A stretch of DNA of 64,000 bases, taken from contig JAAGOF010000084.1 of assembly GCA_010645155.1 (NCBI GenBank), positions 40,532 through 104,531 on the forward strand, given 5' to 3'. Below, in pieces: positions 12,946 through 25,370 of the stretch (position 1 is the stretch's first letter; the number at the start of each line of letters is the position of its first letter). The notes below the pieces were generated by a model. That model did not search any database. It had not been told where the DNA came from and was given only the letters and a program-made list of their open reading frames with translations. The position numbers and the translations under genes are program-made. This DNA is from Tigriopus japonicus. Lineage: Eukaryota > Arthropoda > Copepoda > Harpacticoida > Harpacticidae.

Positions 12946-15900
12946 CTAAAAACAAAACAAGAAGCAAAATTTTATCACGGAAATGATGAAAAAACACAAT
13001 ACCCTACATTATTATGAGGACCATTTCCTCCCTCATTCCCTGTCTTACCGACGAGACCTTGTTAATTTTTATTTGTCAGAGGATTCAAGAAGAACAACAA
13101 TAACACCGAAACTGTCGCATTTGTAAATACGAGCAATTAATATCCCTGTGAGAGGGCTAACCAACAAATTTAGGAATACAACACCATGTGAACGTACCTG
13201 CTCGAGGAGGAACACCAAACGATCTAGCAATATCAAACCCTCTATCAACGGTGCAAAGAGACTTCGATATTGGTAGAATGCATTTAAACCCTGTCCAAAC
13301 TTTCTCTGTTCAGCCTCAAATATCTTTTCCATTTCCTCATCTGTCCACTGAAAGAAAGAAAATATATAATGCATCCAATTATTTCCAACTCAACTCGTGG
13401 TTCATTCTTTAGTAGTTGGAGAAGGCATTCCTTCAAAACTTGAAACTTTACAAGGTTTTGTCTCCTAACTAATCATCGTTCTCTATAGGGAGTCAGGAAA
13501 TCAACGAATGGAAAATGCAGCAGGCCTCGAAAAATATGATTGGTCTAGATCTAGTTGAGAGCGAAAAGATCGAGTGCGTATGCTAGCACACAGAACACCA
13601 TGCAAAATGCAATCTTCCTATAATACAAGATACAAATGGCACCATCATCGCTAAAATGCGTAGCGGTTGCCACTTTTTGACACATCATTCCAAGTTGAAT
13701 TCGCCATTCGATGACTCTTGGAAAATCGTGATTTGGTTGGAACAATCTTGACTTCGTCGAGAAATTTCGCCGGTCAAACGTTTCTTTGTGAAAGTTGCTG
13801 GTAAACTAATCATAAGAGTCATGAGCTACCGCACAAATTGGCATGTTGTTTTATATGTAAAAAAGGAAACCAGGGACAAATTTTCATGTTGCTTGTTTCA
13901 AATCAGTCCAATGTTCATGTTTTTAAAAGGGAACCATGACCAAAGCAGAAAACGTAGACTTGGTGGACGTTTCATGGAATGCTGGATTGTCAAAACAACG
14001 TTGGCGCTCGCACAAAACTTGAGGTCACCTTTCTCGAAAATCATGAGTCGGTTTTGAAGCCAATATGGAGATTTCTCGAAGTAAGACGATTTTCCCTGAA
14101 AATGCACTCCATCGAAACCTTAAAAGTTAGAGACTCCCAAAAGCGTCACGCCATTGATTCAGAATAGAGCACTACAGACGACAATACCAATTTGACTCAC
14201 CTTAAAGGGTCCCAAAGCCAATTTATCCCAAGCTGCTCTGGCATAATGTGGAAAGGTCTTCGACTTCTTGGCGATCCGACCCACTTGCTGGTCTTGGAAA
14301 CCCAGGTTTGGATGACTTTCAAGCAGGAGAGATTGCAGCACTGCTCGCCATAACAACGAGCACGTGGGCAGCTAAAGACCGATATGAAAAAGAAGAGGAG
14401 GGCTCCAGTGAATCATGATTAGGGCCCAGATTCATACTTAAAAACAATTAAGATCTTTATGGTTTTTTCCGCTAGTATAAGAAGCATCAGTCTCTGATGT
14501 ATTTCCTCTTTCACTTAGGATGATGTGAATATTGGAATTGAATGCTACAAGTCAATGGTGGTGGACCAAAGGGACCTGGGTCGACGATTGATAGATTCAA
14601 TTTCGTACCAGGCCCTACCAGAGTCGAAAATATTGAAATGCAATGGCTCGAAACCTAAGCTTGCCAGATCTAAGGGACCTGTGTTATGAACTTGTTTGGA
14701 CAATCAACTTCGTATCATTTCAACAATGATACGTTGTGTTCTGACTTGAAAAGCACAGTAATGGAACTATTTTGTGTTTTCTAATAACTCTAAGAAATCA
14801 ATGGCAACGAAAATCATTTAAACTTTATTCATAAAGTACTGTAATGTAGCCTAAACATATGTTTTTTAGTTTTTTTTGTCTCTTCTGATTGTTGGATTTT
14901 GACTCAAAATGAAATGGACACTATTTATTCATTTGCATTCGTTTCCCACGCTTATATATTTCTAAGGCTTGGTTTTTAGTCAATTTAACATTTTGACTGC
15001 TTGTTTGCGTAAAGAAACAACACCAAAAGTTCTTAAAAATCCGACCTCTAATCATAATTCCATATTGTGTATTCTAGGTGCAAAGATAACAACTAGCAGT
15101 CTTGAGAAATATACGACATTAGATGGATAAATAGAGACTGAAGAGATAGACCAAGTTTTTTTGGAGAAAAAAAGTGAAAAATGATATGCACCTTTTCAGA
15201 CCTGAAAATGGGAGACCATCAATTTTAGAGTGAAACAAATGTTTATTAACCTTCCTCGTCGAGAGCAAATTTCTTTGGCGACAAATTCTAATAGCCATTG
15301 AATAATCAGTTGTTTTGTTATAATTTGATCACTTATATCCGTGCGTGCTCAGTGCAAATCTGTCATGACTCTTGTCTACGCTTTTCATAAACAGAAAGGA
15401 AGAACAAAAGTGTAGTTTAATCGCGTTATTAAAAAACTTTTTATCTTTTAAATATTACTTAATTTGTAGATTTAACTTCTACAATCCATCTTATTCAAGT
15501 AGTTTCTTCTTTTTTTGGATTAATTGCGGATTTTTCATTACCGCTATAAGGAATGGGATTCCCTGTAAAGAAACTTAATCAATAACGTAACTGCTTAAAA
15601 TACAAAACTAACATTTATTTAATATCTTCGCTTTTCTAATGAAAGATTGACCCCAAATAGCAGGAATGACGAAAAAGTAGCCAGCATTTATCAATGCTAA
15701 CCTGGAGCACTTATCATTTCGTATGAGTATGACACTGTTCACTAAAAATTCAACTAGGACAGTTCTTTTCCCTCCTCTTTTGTGCCATTCTTTGGTAAAC
15801 TTCTAGCTCTCAACTCCCTGAAATAAGCTGTTGATTTTTTTTCTCGATACTCTTTTGTAAAGCATTGACAATTCATTGACATTATCAACTTAAGTAAATC

Positions 15901-18900
15901 ATTCAGATTATTCAGCTTCCTCACAATTTGTCGACCTCAACCTCGATATATATTTTATTGGGTTACCGAAAAAACAAGCATTATCAAAAATAGTGGAAGT
16001 AGAAAAAAGTAATAGTCCATGAACAAAAAGGAAAAGAGTTTTTCAATAACACGATTGATTGATTCCCTTTCTGTAGTTGAATACCAAATTTCGGAGTTCA
16101 ACAAATCGATCTTTCTGTTTTTTGAGGCATACTTTGTAAACTACAATTTGCAAAACGAAATATTTTCTTTTCACTCCAAGAGGTTGGTTGTAACGAATTT
16201 CCAAGTCATCAATTGAAAAGAACGTAACCAACGTGTCCTTGTAAACCACTTGATTCATCTCAATAACATTTTCTTGAGCTTTTTTCGCTTGAACTAAACG
16301 AGCCAAAAGACTTCAATGCCATAATACGCTTCATGATCGGACAGTGGTTTTGATGCTACTCACATGCATGTGAGAAATGTTGGAATTTCTTCGAATCTTT
16401 AAAACTTTATAACATGAGGCCTACAACTATTGTGGGATTTGAAACTGGTTTGCGGCTTTCCGTAAAACCTCAAATAGCGTACGTTATTTCTTCAAATAAT
16501 GTTGGTTGCAAGACAATCAAGTATCCAAAACTGAGAAGGAAAATGGCCTTACTTGTCTTTTGGTTCTGTTTTTAACAATGGCTCAATCCTATTATTTGGA
16601 GCTGCTAATACGAAAACAAGAGTAAAAAGAACAAGGGCTCTGATGAAGAAGATAAAGTACATATGTTCGGTATTAGCGGATTTATTAAACATTTCTTCAT
16701 ACTGTTTCTACCAATAAATTAGAGTTGTCAGATAGGAAAAATGATCGGGAATCGCATCTAGGAAATTGTCTTATGCTTCCTGTAACAGACAAAATGATCT
16801 AACCAAAAAAACGGCGCGTAAAGTTTCACTTTAGAAGAGCTACATCCGCATTGCCTTGCATTTTTGATAAGAACGAACGTGACAAGGATCTTCAGTCCTG
16901 TATCATGCATTCTAAAATTAGTAACGAGTCGGGTGTGCGATTGTTTGGAAATTCAGATCTTTTTCAGTCCATGATTAAACGAGAAGCCAGGGAGGGCTTC
17001 ATTCAGAGAATCTGGAGAGCTCGCTGGGATTTCCCCATCTCGAGAAACAGACTCCCTATTAAGTCACGATTGCTTCAGTTTAGAGCATTCACTCTAACCA
17101 GGAATATTGACACTCACAATCTGCTATACTATTGTCATCCGCCTGAAATTTCTAGCAACTTACACCTTCCAAAATCGGCAACGCCAACACTTGAATTGAA
17201 AAGGGGCCTTCTGATGTCATAGAAAGCAAACAGAGTTGTTCACATTTAAATCCGTATGCTGTCAAATCACATGGATACGAACGACTCAGTTGGTGAAAAG
17301 GGCAGTATTTAGGAGATAAAAAACGATGAAATAAATGTGTTCTCACATTTGAAGGCTAAGTTTCCTGCCAATGCAATGCCCCATGCGAACCGAACTCTCT
17401 TCGGTATATCATACTAGTAGTAGATAGTAGAACAGAGAGCCAAATGTCAAGCTCATTTGCTCTTCGTTGGTTGTGGGGTTACGTAATGAGCATTTCCAAA
17501 GTTTTTGGTTGTTATGGTAAAATTGTTGGAGTCGAGACGCGCGAACCACCAACCAACAACTCCTGCTGAGAGAGGCAATCACAGAATATCATCACGTCTG
17601 TGCCAACCAACTATTTACCATATACACTTCTTAGTCCATGCTTCAAGTGTTGGAATTGTTGGGGTTCATGCAGTAGGTGTCGTCATGGGGTTTTATCGAA
17701 GATGGCCGAGAAAAAGGCGCGTTTCAAATGGCAACATTTCTGCACAAGATGTACTATGTACTCTTCAAGAAGAAGAAGTGGGATTTTTCGCTTCGGAAGG
17801 AGCTCGTTTTGAAGTGTTTACCTATTTGAGAGATTTGTCAGATGTGAAGAGTCAATGTTTATAAAATAGAGACATGACTCGGGAATTTATTCTAACTTCC
17901 ACTAATTCGCGAATGGCTTTCTTTGGTTTAAGCGAGCAAGTGGAGATCGTTTTGGGGTGCCTTTGTGTGCACATCTCCCAACTCTCTTGTAAGAAAACGA
18001 TTGTTCAAAGGACTTTTCCCTCTTAAAAAGTCTCTAAAACGCTCAGACCAGGTGCTACATTATAAATCTAGAATGATAGCCTTTTGTCGTGGAATTCCCT
18101 TCAATTGGCTTCCGATTAAATGACAAAGCTGTTTCAGTTTCACACGATGCCAAAGGTGAAATCGGTTGTTGCTCGCAACTAGAAATTTGCCTTTTAAATG
18201 TGAATTATGAACTCAGAAGAGGAATGGAATGCGGGGAATGCGCCTGGGGTAAAAAAACATAGAGGGACATTGTACCAATGTACCAATTTCAATGGGCACA
18301 TTGTCATTGTGCAACCATTGGAGTCGAATCATTTGATAATTATCATTAATATGTCCCTCCATTTTTGACATTCCATTTTCGGGAGTAGGCTCCTTGTCCC
18401 GAATGTGATGAATATCTCTATTCAACTAAGTCGTCATCGCCATGAAAAACTCACCTCTCGATGTGAAGCCATTCGATCCATGGGTTGGGCGGCGACCATT
18501 CGGGCATTACGGCCCAGTTGAAACTTCATCGACCTTAAAACCGAGGAAAGAGGAAATGTCGCATTCCGATGGCATCCATCGTTTTCCTCATCGGTGAGGT
18601 GCTCGTTCCGATAGAATTCCTCATCCAAATGGTGATAACAGCAGCCCACGTTGACCAAAAGTGGACAATCCTCATTGGCCACGAACACTCTTAATGAGTG
18701 ACTCGCCAATCCACCGCAAGTGTGAAGTCCGATGATTCCGAATTCGGAACCCAACGAGGATGAGGATAATGAGTCGCCAAATTTCTCCGCGAACAACTTG
18801 GACAAATCCGTGGTGGTGTCCACAAATTGAGTGACATGGTGTAGATTGGGTGGTTTCTCGGGTTCTTGGTCCACTGATCTAGGGGTGTGATCGACTACGG

Positions 18901-21900
18901 TTTGCCCGTTCTTGAGGAGATGCTTCTTCCATCGTTTACTTCGCATGGGTGGAGCCTCACCTTCTGAGCGGATTTTGGCTCGACGGAGAAGGGCATCCCA
19001 TTTCCGCTATTACGAGAACAAGAGATGCAAAATTGTAGACACACATACCCATGACAATTGTCTTTTTTCTTCGACGCTTACATTTCGTGTCATGACGACA
19101 AAGTGTTAGGTAATTAAAAGATAAAAGTCAGGACGGGAAATATCATCTATGAATGACAACATGGCCAACACTTGCCACTTACTAAGAAAATGAAATTGTG
19201 ATGAAACATGACACATCCCCCTAAAGGATCAATTTTTAGTAGGACATTTAAAATAGTTCCCACTTCTAAATCTCTCTCTCTCTCTTTAAATGTAAGCGTA
19301 ATGGTGTGACAATGAGAAACGGATTCCAGGCAAGATAACACCTAAAGCCGCCAAACCATTACCAAAAGTTCTAACGAGATAAACATCATTATGCAACCAA
19401 CATTGAGCATGAGACCCCAACAAACGTCACTATGGAAAGTGTTTTCAATAACAATTTATTCGGAGAAACCTCCCAATAAAATATCTTCAAGCCACATCGA
19501 ATTCAACTCTGAATTGCCGAGTCATCCAAACAATAAATGAGTAAGTGCTCATTTTGCGTCACGAAAAAGAACCCGAATAAAAGAGTTGCATAACCTTGTC
19601 AACAAAAGTATAACATCTAACATTGAATATGATATCTTCTGGCATCTTTTTCTCTACTTTTATGGAAAAGAAACAATTACAATATTGTCCTATCTTTCTC
19701 CTTATCTTGAAGACTAATATGAATCAAACAGAAAGCGTTTCATTATGCTAAACATTTCTCAAAAGTCGGCAGTTCAAGAATTTACAAACCCTGTTGAGAG
19801 TGAAATAGCTTAAGTATCAAACGTTAGATTACTTCTAGCAAACATCCATTGTTCCTCTGATGACATGACTCGTTCACCCCTCAAGTGTACAGCCGACTCA
19901 CATTGAGAGGGTATCAGGAAAAAAACGTTCTAGAATCGACTTTGTTCTACGCCTACTTCAAGCCACCCCTCTCTGACGGTGAAGAACCATCCGATCCTCC
20001 TTCCCCTTGGTCAATTTGACACATTCTTGTTATGGAAGTTTTCTTGGATAAGAGAGTCATGTCGCTGATGATGTTACGTGTTCTGTTTCAGTGTCAAAAA
20101 TGCGTACAAACGATCCGTCTCGAAACTCGAAGTACCGTTGGATTTGATAATTGAGGAATGTGGCGTAATTTTTGCGGTTCTCCCAAACCACCACCACCAC
20201 CACCAACAGACTGACCGACCGCCCGTCTGACCATATAAACGCGAATGTTTCTTGTCATTTGGTTGAATTCGCCCGAAGGGAGCAAAATGAGACGGATCAG
20301 TAGAAACGCAAGGACGATGCAAAGGATCTACATATCTGAGGGATTAAGTGCCAGCACGCCTAAATCTTGGAGCTTTTTGAAAAGTAAACATGCTCAAAGA
20401 GCCTCGTGTTTGTTTCCGTCAACACATAACACATCATCAGTAACACACAAGATTTCAAACGAAAAATGGGATGGAATGTTTGTTCCTTCTTGCTCGTGAC
20501 GAGAACATCCGATTCGATGACAAATCAGCTTCATCATTTTTTACCTTCGTTACTTAACGTTTAAACACTTCCTCAAACTCAATGAAGGAACAAAAACGCC
20601 ACTCAGAGAAGAATCTACGCCCATCAAACCACAGACAAACCTGAAATACTAGATGAATGTCACTGCCATATCAAGACAAGTTAATGCTCAAGAAGCAAGG
20701 AACATAAATTTCGATTCTGCAAAAGTTATCTCTAAGATGTAGCCTCGTAGATTCAATCTGAAAAAATTCATTCAGATTGGGTTCGATTGAAAGTTTAATT
20801 TTCAAATGGTCGTTTCGACCTCCAAGTCCAAGTTTCCGCATCATCATCATCATCATGTGGGCGATCAATAAAGGGATAGGAAATAATTGCGGTCACTTCT
20901 AACGAACTTCTGAAATTCGCAACTGTTTCAGATTGGAATTGCAAATAAGCTCATGGCTTAGACCTCTCAAGAACGAGCAGTGTTCATCAATGAATCATCA
21001 CTCAGATTAGTAATGAGACCGATAGCTCTCTCGCTCGTAATTTCGGTTCCAGTTATGCCCATTGAGAAAAAGCAGATGTTCATTGAAACGGAAATTTCTT
21101 TTTCCTTTACTAGCGCAGAAAATTAAGGTCTCCATTGCACGGAAGTTCTCACTACAATGGATCGCAAGAACAATTTGCATTTGCTCTCTCTCAATCCTCG
21201 GCTTGAGCTTTTAAAACAGAAAGTGAAGCTGCTTGCATCTACGTATGGACGAAAAACATAAAAAAGGTCTTTTTTGGACAAACGTTTGACAGATTTAATT
21301 TGATCAGCCGTTTGGTATCTTATTGCTTATACAATTCAGTCATCAACTTTAAGAAGTAAATTAAATCGGTCAAAAATGGTTCATTTGGCCCCTTATGCAC
21401 TGAATCACAAAGTCAATATTCCAATCAATCGTACACATATACACCAACAAACCAACTTCATTTGATGGTGAATATTATTATGAAGTCCTGAAAAAAACTC
21501 AATAAGTCCCGAAAATTTTGTTTGTTGCTGAGACAAATCGGCAGTGTTCCTAATTACGGCCTTTTCCATCCTTCACCAACATGTGCAAGAATCCCAAACA
21601 AATTCCAGTAATTGGAAGCACAATTGGATCATCCATATCAAAAATCTCGATATCCATGATCAGGCTTTCTTGTGAATGATTCACGATATCGAAATAAGTT
21701 GGAAGCATTTGAACAAATCTGTGAACGACGAGCAAGACAGATGATGACTAGTTATCATGGTGGTTGACATTTAAAAGAAAACCACGATATCTAGTACTCC
21801 ATGATATCATGGCACAATGAACTCTCGAGAGTCTCCGAGGCAAAACTGCTTCCTGTCCATGGCATTTGTCGATTGGAGAGCATTTCTACTTTCTGATGAA

Positions 21901-22733
21901 CTAAAACTCTTTGGCCATTGCCGGAAACCCTGAGCATCCACTGATTGGTTTTGTTCATGTCTATTATGCCATCAAAATTATTTCAACGTGTTTTATACCA
22001 AACCTGGCTATATTTTGAATTCAGCCAGATGTACAGGGAAAATTATCTGGGTTCAAAGTCTTAAATCTTTCCCCTAGTAAGTACATCCACATCTGATATG
22101 AAGTTACCTTACCTCAAGGTTTCGATCTCGCTTTTCAGCTCCGGAGGTGTTCCCGGCCTTGGCATCAATGGCTAAGATTTGAAATTCGTAGAAGGCCGCC
22201 AAGATGCTGCTAAGATAGCCTTTGCCACTACCAATATCGGCCAAGTTTTGGATGTCGAGATTCTGACTGAGCTGACCAATCACGTGACTGAGTCGACGCA
22301 CCTCGTGCATCTTCTTATCACCCATAATTCGGTCGAAATGCTCAAAGAGAGATGCATTGTCTTTGTCTCCTAATCCCAGGGATCGCAGATAGGTATCACC
22401 ATCCTCAATCACACCCAAGGATTCGAGAGTGTGAGCCTGGATGTTGGCAATAAATTTGGGCAGCTTTTTGTTTCCATCATTTGTAGCAGTCGGTCGATGA
22501 GTTTGTCCATCCTGGATTTGACCTTGGACGAAATCTGCGGGCAAATTTTTCAAGTCATTCTCACTCAGTGCGGCCAATTCTCGGCGATCGCTTTCACATA
22601 AAACAGTCGCAAACACATCCCGGGTAATGAAATCCACCATACACACATTGATCACATTCCAATGGGCTTGGAGAAATTCGGCTAATTGGACGAGCTTACT
22701 CTGATATTGCTCTAGATTCTTCTTAGTCTCCAT
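12835..22733 (-). CDS. METTL25: METTL25/METTL25B-like methyltransferase, five exons
   Basis: Exons on the minus strand are 22,733-22,113; 19,006-18,455; 14,371-14,201; 13,347-13,198; and 12,945-12,835. All junctions are phase 0 with GT-AG ends, giving 534 residues; human METTL25 is about 600. Exon 1 has the conserved KKMHEVRRL segment (~140-148) and the SAM-binding motif I DIGSGKGYLS (~166-175). Exon 1-2 joins the GNTSGAEKRDRNLE region to RKWDALLRRAKIR, as in METTL25. Exon 2 has GLHTCGGLA and the VGCCYHHL motif. Exon 4 has LFAPLIEGLILLDRLVFL, and the short exon 5 supplies the family C-terminus LVKLFDPVISPRCFALIAKK. The family is a predicted SAM-dependent methyltransferase of uncertain substrate. 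Introns 1 and 2 (3.1 and 4.1 kb) dominate the locus, and intron 1 may contain another gene. Confidence 0.88.
14372..18454. other. METTL25: Intron 2 of METTL25-like gene, no gene recognised
   Basis: This is 4.1 kb of AT-rich intron. Open frames at 16,851-17,222 and 17,505-17,864 on the plus strand have no recognisable domains, and I treat them as chance. Confidence 0.7.
19007..21549. other. METTL25: Part of intron 1 of METTL25-like gene
   Basis: This intron sequence contains a short CT microsatellite near 19,268-19,285 and CCA/CAC runs near 20,183-20,203. A plus-strand open run after an acceptor-like tttcag at 20,086-20,091 is too short to call. Nothing else is supported. Confidence 0.6.
21550..21958 (-). 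CDS. Possible small two-exon gene nested in METTL25 intron 1
   Basis: An ATG at 21,958 opens a 161-nt frame ending at a GTACTAG donor (21,797). After a 79-nt intron, an acceptor (cgttcacag) at 21,719 leads to a 169-nt exon ending at a stop at 21,550. The two exons join in phase 2 to give 109 residues. The C-terminal half is well-ordered peptide (LPTYFDIVNHSQESLIMDIE, then a hydrophobic VLPITGICLGFLHML segment). TATAAAA lies 33 nt upstream of the ATG (21,991-21,997). I recognise no family. The gene is on the same strand as the host gene. Alternatives are chance open frame, or exons of an unannotated METTL25 isoform. Confidence 0.35.
21991..21997 (-). promoter_or_regulatory. TATA-like box upstream of nested ORF
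   Basis: TATAAAA on the minus strand lies about 39 nt from its 5' end to the ATG of the nested small ORF. This fits a very short leader. It is weak evidence by itself in AT-rich intron DNA. Confidence 0.25.
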
Positions 22734-22811
22734 TATTAATAACTTATATGGTTGATTATCACTCTAACTTTGTGCTGGGTCTCTATTTTGGCAATGCATT
22801 ATCACTACTAA

Positions 22812-23087
22812 CTATGCCGTGGCTTTTTGATCGACCTCCTCGACGCCTTTCGAGTACAGATTCTCTTTAAATTTCTCGTACTCGAACTTTCGGTCGAAAT
22901 GAGCCACCCACGTTTTTGGGCACGCTTGCTCAAAGGCCGCACGACTCTTTTGGCATTGGGAGGCATCCTCACGGGCGGATTTCATGCAAGCCCAAAAGGC
23001 ATCTCGCATATCCCAACAATGCTTACGCTCGGCCTTCTTCATGAACTTTTCGCCTTTGGCCTCTGTCTTGTCCATTTCCAATTTCAT
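22812..23087 (-). CDS. COA6: Cytochrome c oxidase assembly factor 6 (COA6)
   Basis: The 91-residue ORF has the twin-cysteine CHCH fold signature in the COA6 arrangement. The first pair is CX9C (C-WDMRDAFWA-C) and the second is CX10C (C-QKSRAAFEQA-C). The conserved EDASQC segment and the trailing HFDRKFEYEKFKENL block are characteristic of COA6. The protein acts in the mitochondrial intermembrane space in copper delivery and COX2 maturation during complex IV assembly. An extra ~18-residue N-terminal stretch precedes the CHCH core. A pyrimidine-rich tract ending in cag (just 5' of 23,097) sits about 10 nt upstream of the ATG, so there may be a spliced 5' leader. The gene lies 78 bp upstream of the METTL25 start and 183 bp downstream of the IPMK stop, all on one strand. 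Confidence 0.93.
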   Translation of the reverse strand: MKLEMDKTEAKGEKFMKKAERKHCWDMRDAFWACMKSAREDASQCQKSRAAFEQACPKTWVAHFDRKFEYEKFKENLYSKGVEEVDQKATA

Positions 23088-23270
23088 GCTACGAGGTCTG
23101 AAACGAGAGTAGGAAATTGGAAAACAACCATAGACATTGACACAAAAGTAAAAGTCATAATATTGATAATATGAATAATAGCAGCATGCACATGGATAAA
23201 TAACGTGACTGGTTGGCTGGTAGGTTGAATGAATGAATCATGTCAAAGGTCATCACGAACGGTTCCAAGC

Positions 23271-24251
23271 TCAATAGGAGGGATCTTGATGGGTTTCACC
23301 GGGCAAAAAGCTTTCAAACACGTCAATCAGATTCTTCAGCCCTGAAACGAAGTTATCATCGGGTTGTCCGTTAGAGGGGAACACATGGGCGAAATCGATG
23401 AGCTTCAAATTGACACCTCGGGCCAATTTGGCTCGATCCTGATCGACGAGATATTGTCGCACCACTTGGGCGTCATAGGCGAATAAGATCGAACTGGCGT
23501 AGATCAGGTACTTGCGTTGGCGTTCAAACACGGCCAAAAGGGCCTTCATTTGACCGATCACCACCTCCACCAAGGCCGGCACCAAACCCGTGTTGTCCAC
23601 GTCGAAATACACTTTAGGAATGTTGAGCACGTCCTCGGTTTTGAGGCTGGTGCCGAAGGTGCGATCGTACTTGATGGACTCGGCTTGGGCGTGACCGTCC
23701 TTGATCCGATGGATAATGATGCCCAACACACTGAAGCCCAAGGGAGCCTTGGTCCCGGGATACTTGCGATCTTCGTGTTCTCGTTTGGCCACGGGCGCAT
23801 CCGGACCCCAAGTCTGTCGACCGATCTTGATATCCATGATATTAGGCGAGCTTAAGCCCTCCAAGACGTCGTCCAAGACCAGAAACTGCTCGCCACTGGA
23901 CAAACCTTCGACTTGGCCAATATTTTCGGTGCCGTGGAATCGCGGAATCCACGCCCGAATGGCCACATCGTCCGGATCTTCCGAGGCTTGGACCCCGCGA
24001 TAAAAGGCCACCTCGCGGGTGCCTTTGGGCGGCTTTTGGAACGGTTTGAGAAGCTTGCCGTCTTTGTGCTTGAGAAAGGCGTGTTGGCCATCCTCTTTGG
24101 CCGAGCCGTGACCGGCGATTTGGGCCTCAAACGGCATCAAGACGGCCTTCAATTCCTCAATCGACACTTGCGATCGAAAAAGCACCCGCAAATCGGCGGC
24201 GGCGGCGGAATAATCGCGGGTAGAAGGGGAAGAATCAGACATCAAGTCCAT
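23271..24251 (-). CDS. IPMK: Inositol polyphosphate multikinase
   Basis: This single-exon gene encodes 326 residues. It has the inositol polyphosphate kinase hallmarks in order: the substrate-binding PxxxDxKxG motif (PNIMDIKIG, ~136-144), a LGF/VLG region (~171-177), the SSLL-type motif (ASSILFAYD, ~252-260) and the metal-binding IDFAHV (~285-290). Length and motif spacing fit IPMK better than the longer IP3K or IP6K proteins. IPMK phosphorylates inositol tris- and tetrakisphosphates, and PIP2 in some species, feeding higher inositol phosphate synthesis in nucleus and cytosol. The start is the ATG at 24,251; a second ATG three codons on is an alternative. The neighbouring genes are on the same strand. 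The coding sequence is richer in GC than the flanks and gives several long shadow frames, which I left out. Confidence 0.92.
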   Translation of the reverse strand: MDLMSDSSPSTRDYSAAAADLRVLFRSQVSIEELKAVLMPFEAQIAGHGSAKEDGQHAFLKHKDGKLLKPFQKPPKGTREVAFYRGVQASEDPDDVAIRAWIPRFHGTENIGQVEGLSSGEQFLVLDDVLEGLSSPNIMDIKIGRQTWGPDAPVAKREHEDRKYPGTKAPLGFSVLGIIIHRIKDGHAQAESIKYDRTFGTSLKTEDVLNIPKVYFDVDNTGLVPALVEVVIGQMKALLAVFERQRKYLIYASSILFAYDAQVVRQYLVDQDRAKLARGVNLKLIDFAHVFPSNGQPDDNFVSGLKNLIDVFESFLPGETHQDPSY

Positions 24252-25370
24252 CAATCAATCAATCGGTCCAAGACACGACGAGGCTCCTACGGACAACTCT
24301 CTCCCGTGGGTGTGTCAAGTCCGATGAGGATAGCGATGAAGGCTCGTTTGTCGCCAAGCCGATCGATTCACGCGCGTCCAATCCTGGAAAATCCCTTGAA
24401 TTCCTACAAATGAATGACTGCCACTTCTTTTAGGCCATGGCTAAATCGTGTGAACTCTCGAACTGATAAGAAAGAGAGGCCTAACGCTCGCCTAGAACAA
24501 GGATCATGAGCGTGTCCTGCTCATCTTGTGCGTGGGCATGGGCTGAAGGTGAGATTCAAGATGGGAAATGGATGGATGGAGGGATGGAAGAAGCGAACCG
24601 TTCTTTCAACGGAGCAAAAGAGCGTATTTGGCACTAGAACCCAAAGGGAAATCGATGAAGTGTTGCGTGGCACTTGTGCCCCGGTTCCATGTCCTCCACA
24701 ATCAACAAGCGTGGTCCATCACGTCACTAGTCTCTATCGTTTAGATGGATTGGATGGATGTTTATGATGTGAAATGAATGTAGGACAAATACAGTGTTGG
24801 CAGCATGGTTTGGTTGGGTTTGAGATTTGAGCCCACGATTGTTGTGCTTTGAGGCTTGTGCGAGAGAAAGGAGATGCCCAGTGTTACCACACATTTTTTT
24901 AATAGTTACCATACCAGAACGTACCCTACTTTTAGACCCGACGACGAAATTACCCCATATGAATGGAAATCGCGTATAAACCCGTAGAATACGCCCAACC
25001 TCCGACCAATCGTCCGAAGATCATGAAGACTTAAAACAACGTACCATCAGATTTTTATTGCTACAAACTAGCATTGGCTGCTTGATGACCTGATTAACGC
25101 GTAATAGCCATATTTATCTTTTCGTTTCAACCCATTACACCTGGTGAAACTTTTAAGCTATGAATGCTTCTGTCCCTTCAGGATATCCAGTTTGATGTAA
25201 GTGATCCTAAGGGACCATATCTACGTATTTCGTAACGAAATATTTTCTATATTTTTAGGTTAAAAAAGGAGAAATAATCTTTTCATGAAACTTTTTTTGA
25301 AAAACTAATCAGCACCATTCACTTTTCCCATAAATTGAGTATCTCGTCCGTATTTTTCTTATCTCAAATT
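24252..25370. other. Intergenic IPMK-MRE11
   Basis: The segment is 1.1 kb, with the upstream region of IPMK at its left and the 3' flank of MRE11 at its right. A minus-strand AATAAA (TTTATT at 25,054-25,059), about 310 nt past the MRE11 stop, is a candidate polyadenylation signal. No gene is seen. Confidence 0.6.
25054..25059 (-). terminator. MRE11: Candidate polyadenylation signal for MRE11
   Basis: AATAAA on the minus strand lies 312 nt downstream of the MRE11 stop. It is the first canonical hexamer I noticed there. Chance occurrence in AT-rich DNA is possible. Confidence 0.3.

Noticed and set aside
13069..13197. Readthrough of METTL25 exon 4 to a stop at 13,069 as the natural C-terminus
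   Set aside because: A strong donor at 13,197 and a conserved terminal exon at 12,945-12,835 give the family C-terminus instead.
16851..17222. 123-codon plus-strand frame in METTL25 intron 2
   Set aside because: No family features and no splice or promoter context.
19260..19290. CT-repeat as a promoter GAGA site
   Set aside because: Lies inside an intron with no transcription start nearby; simple microsatellite.
20074..20322. Minus-strand frame with tryptophan run
   Set aside because: Product of a CCA repeat read on the opposite strand.
23517..24413. Several long frames overlapping IPMK
   Set aside because: Shadows of a GC-rich coding exon.
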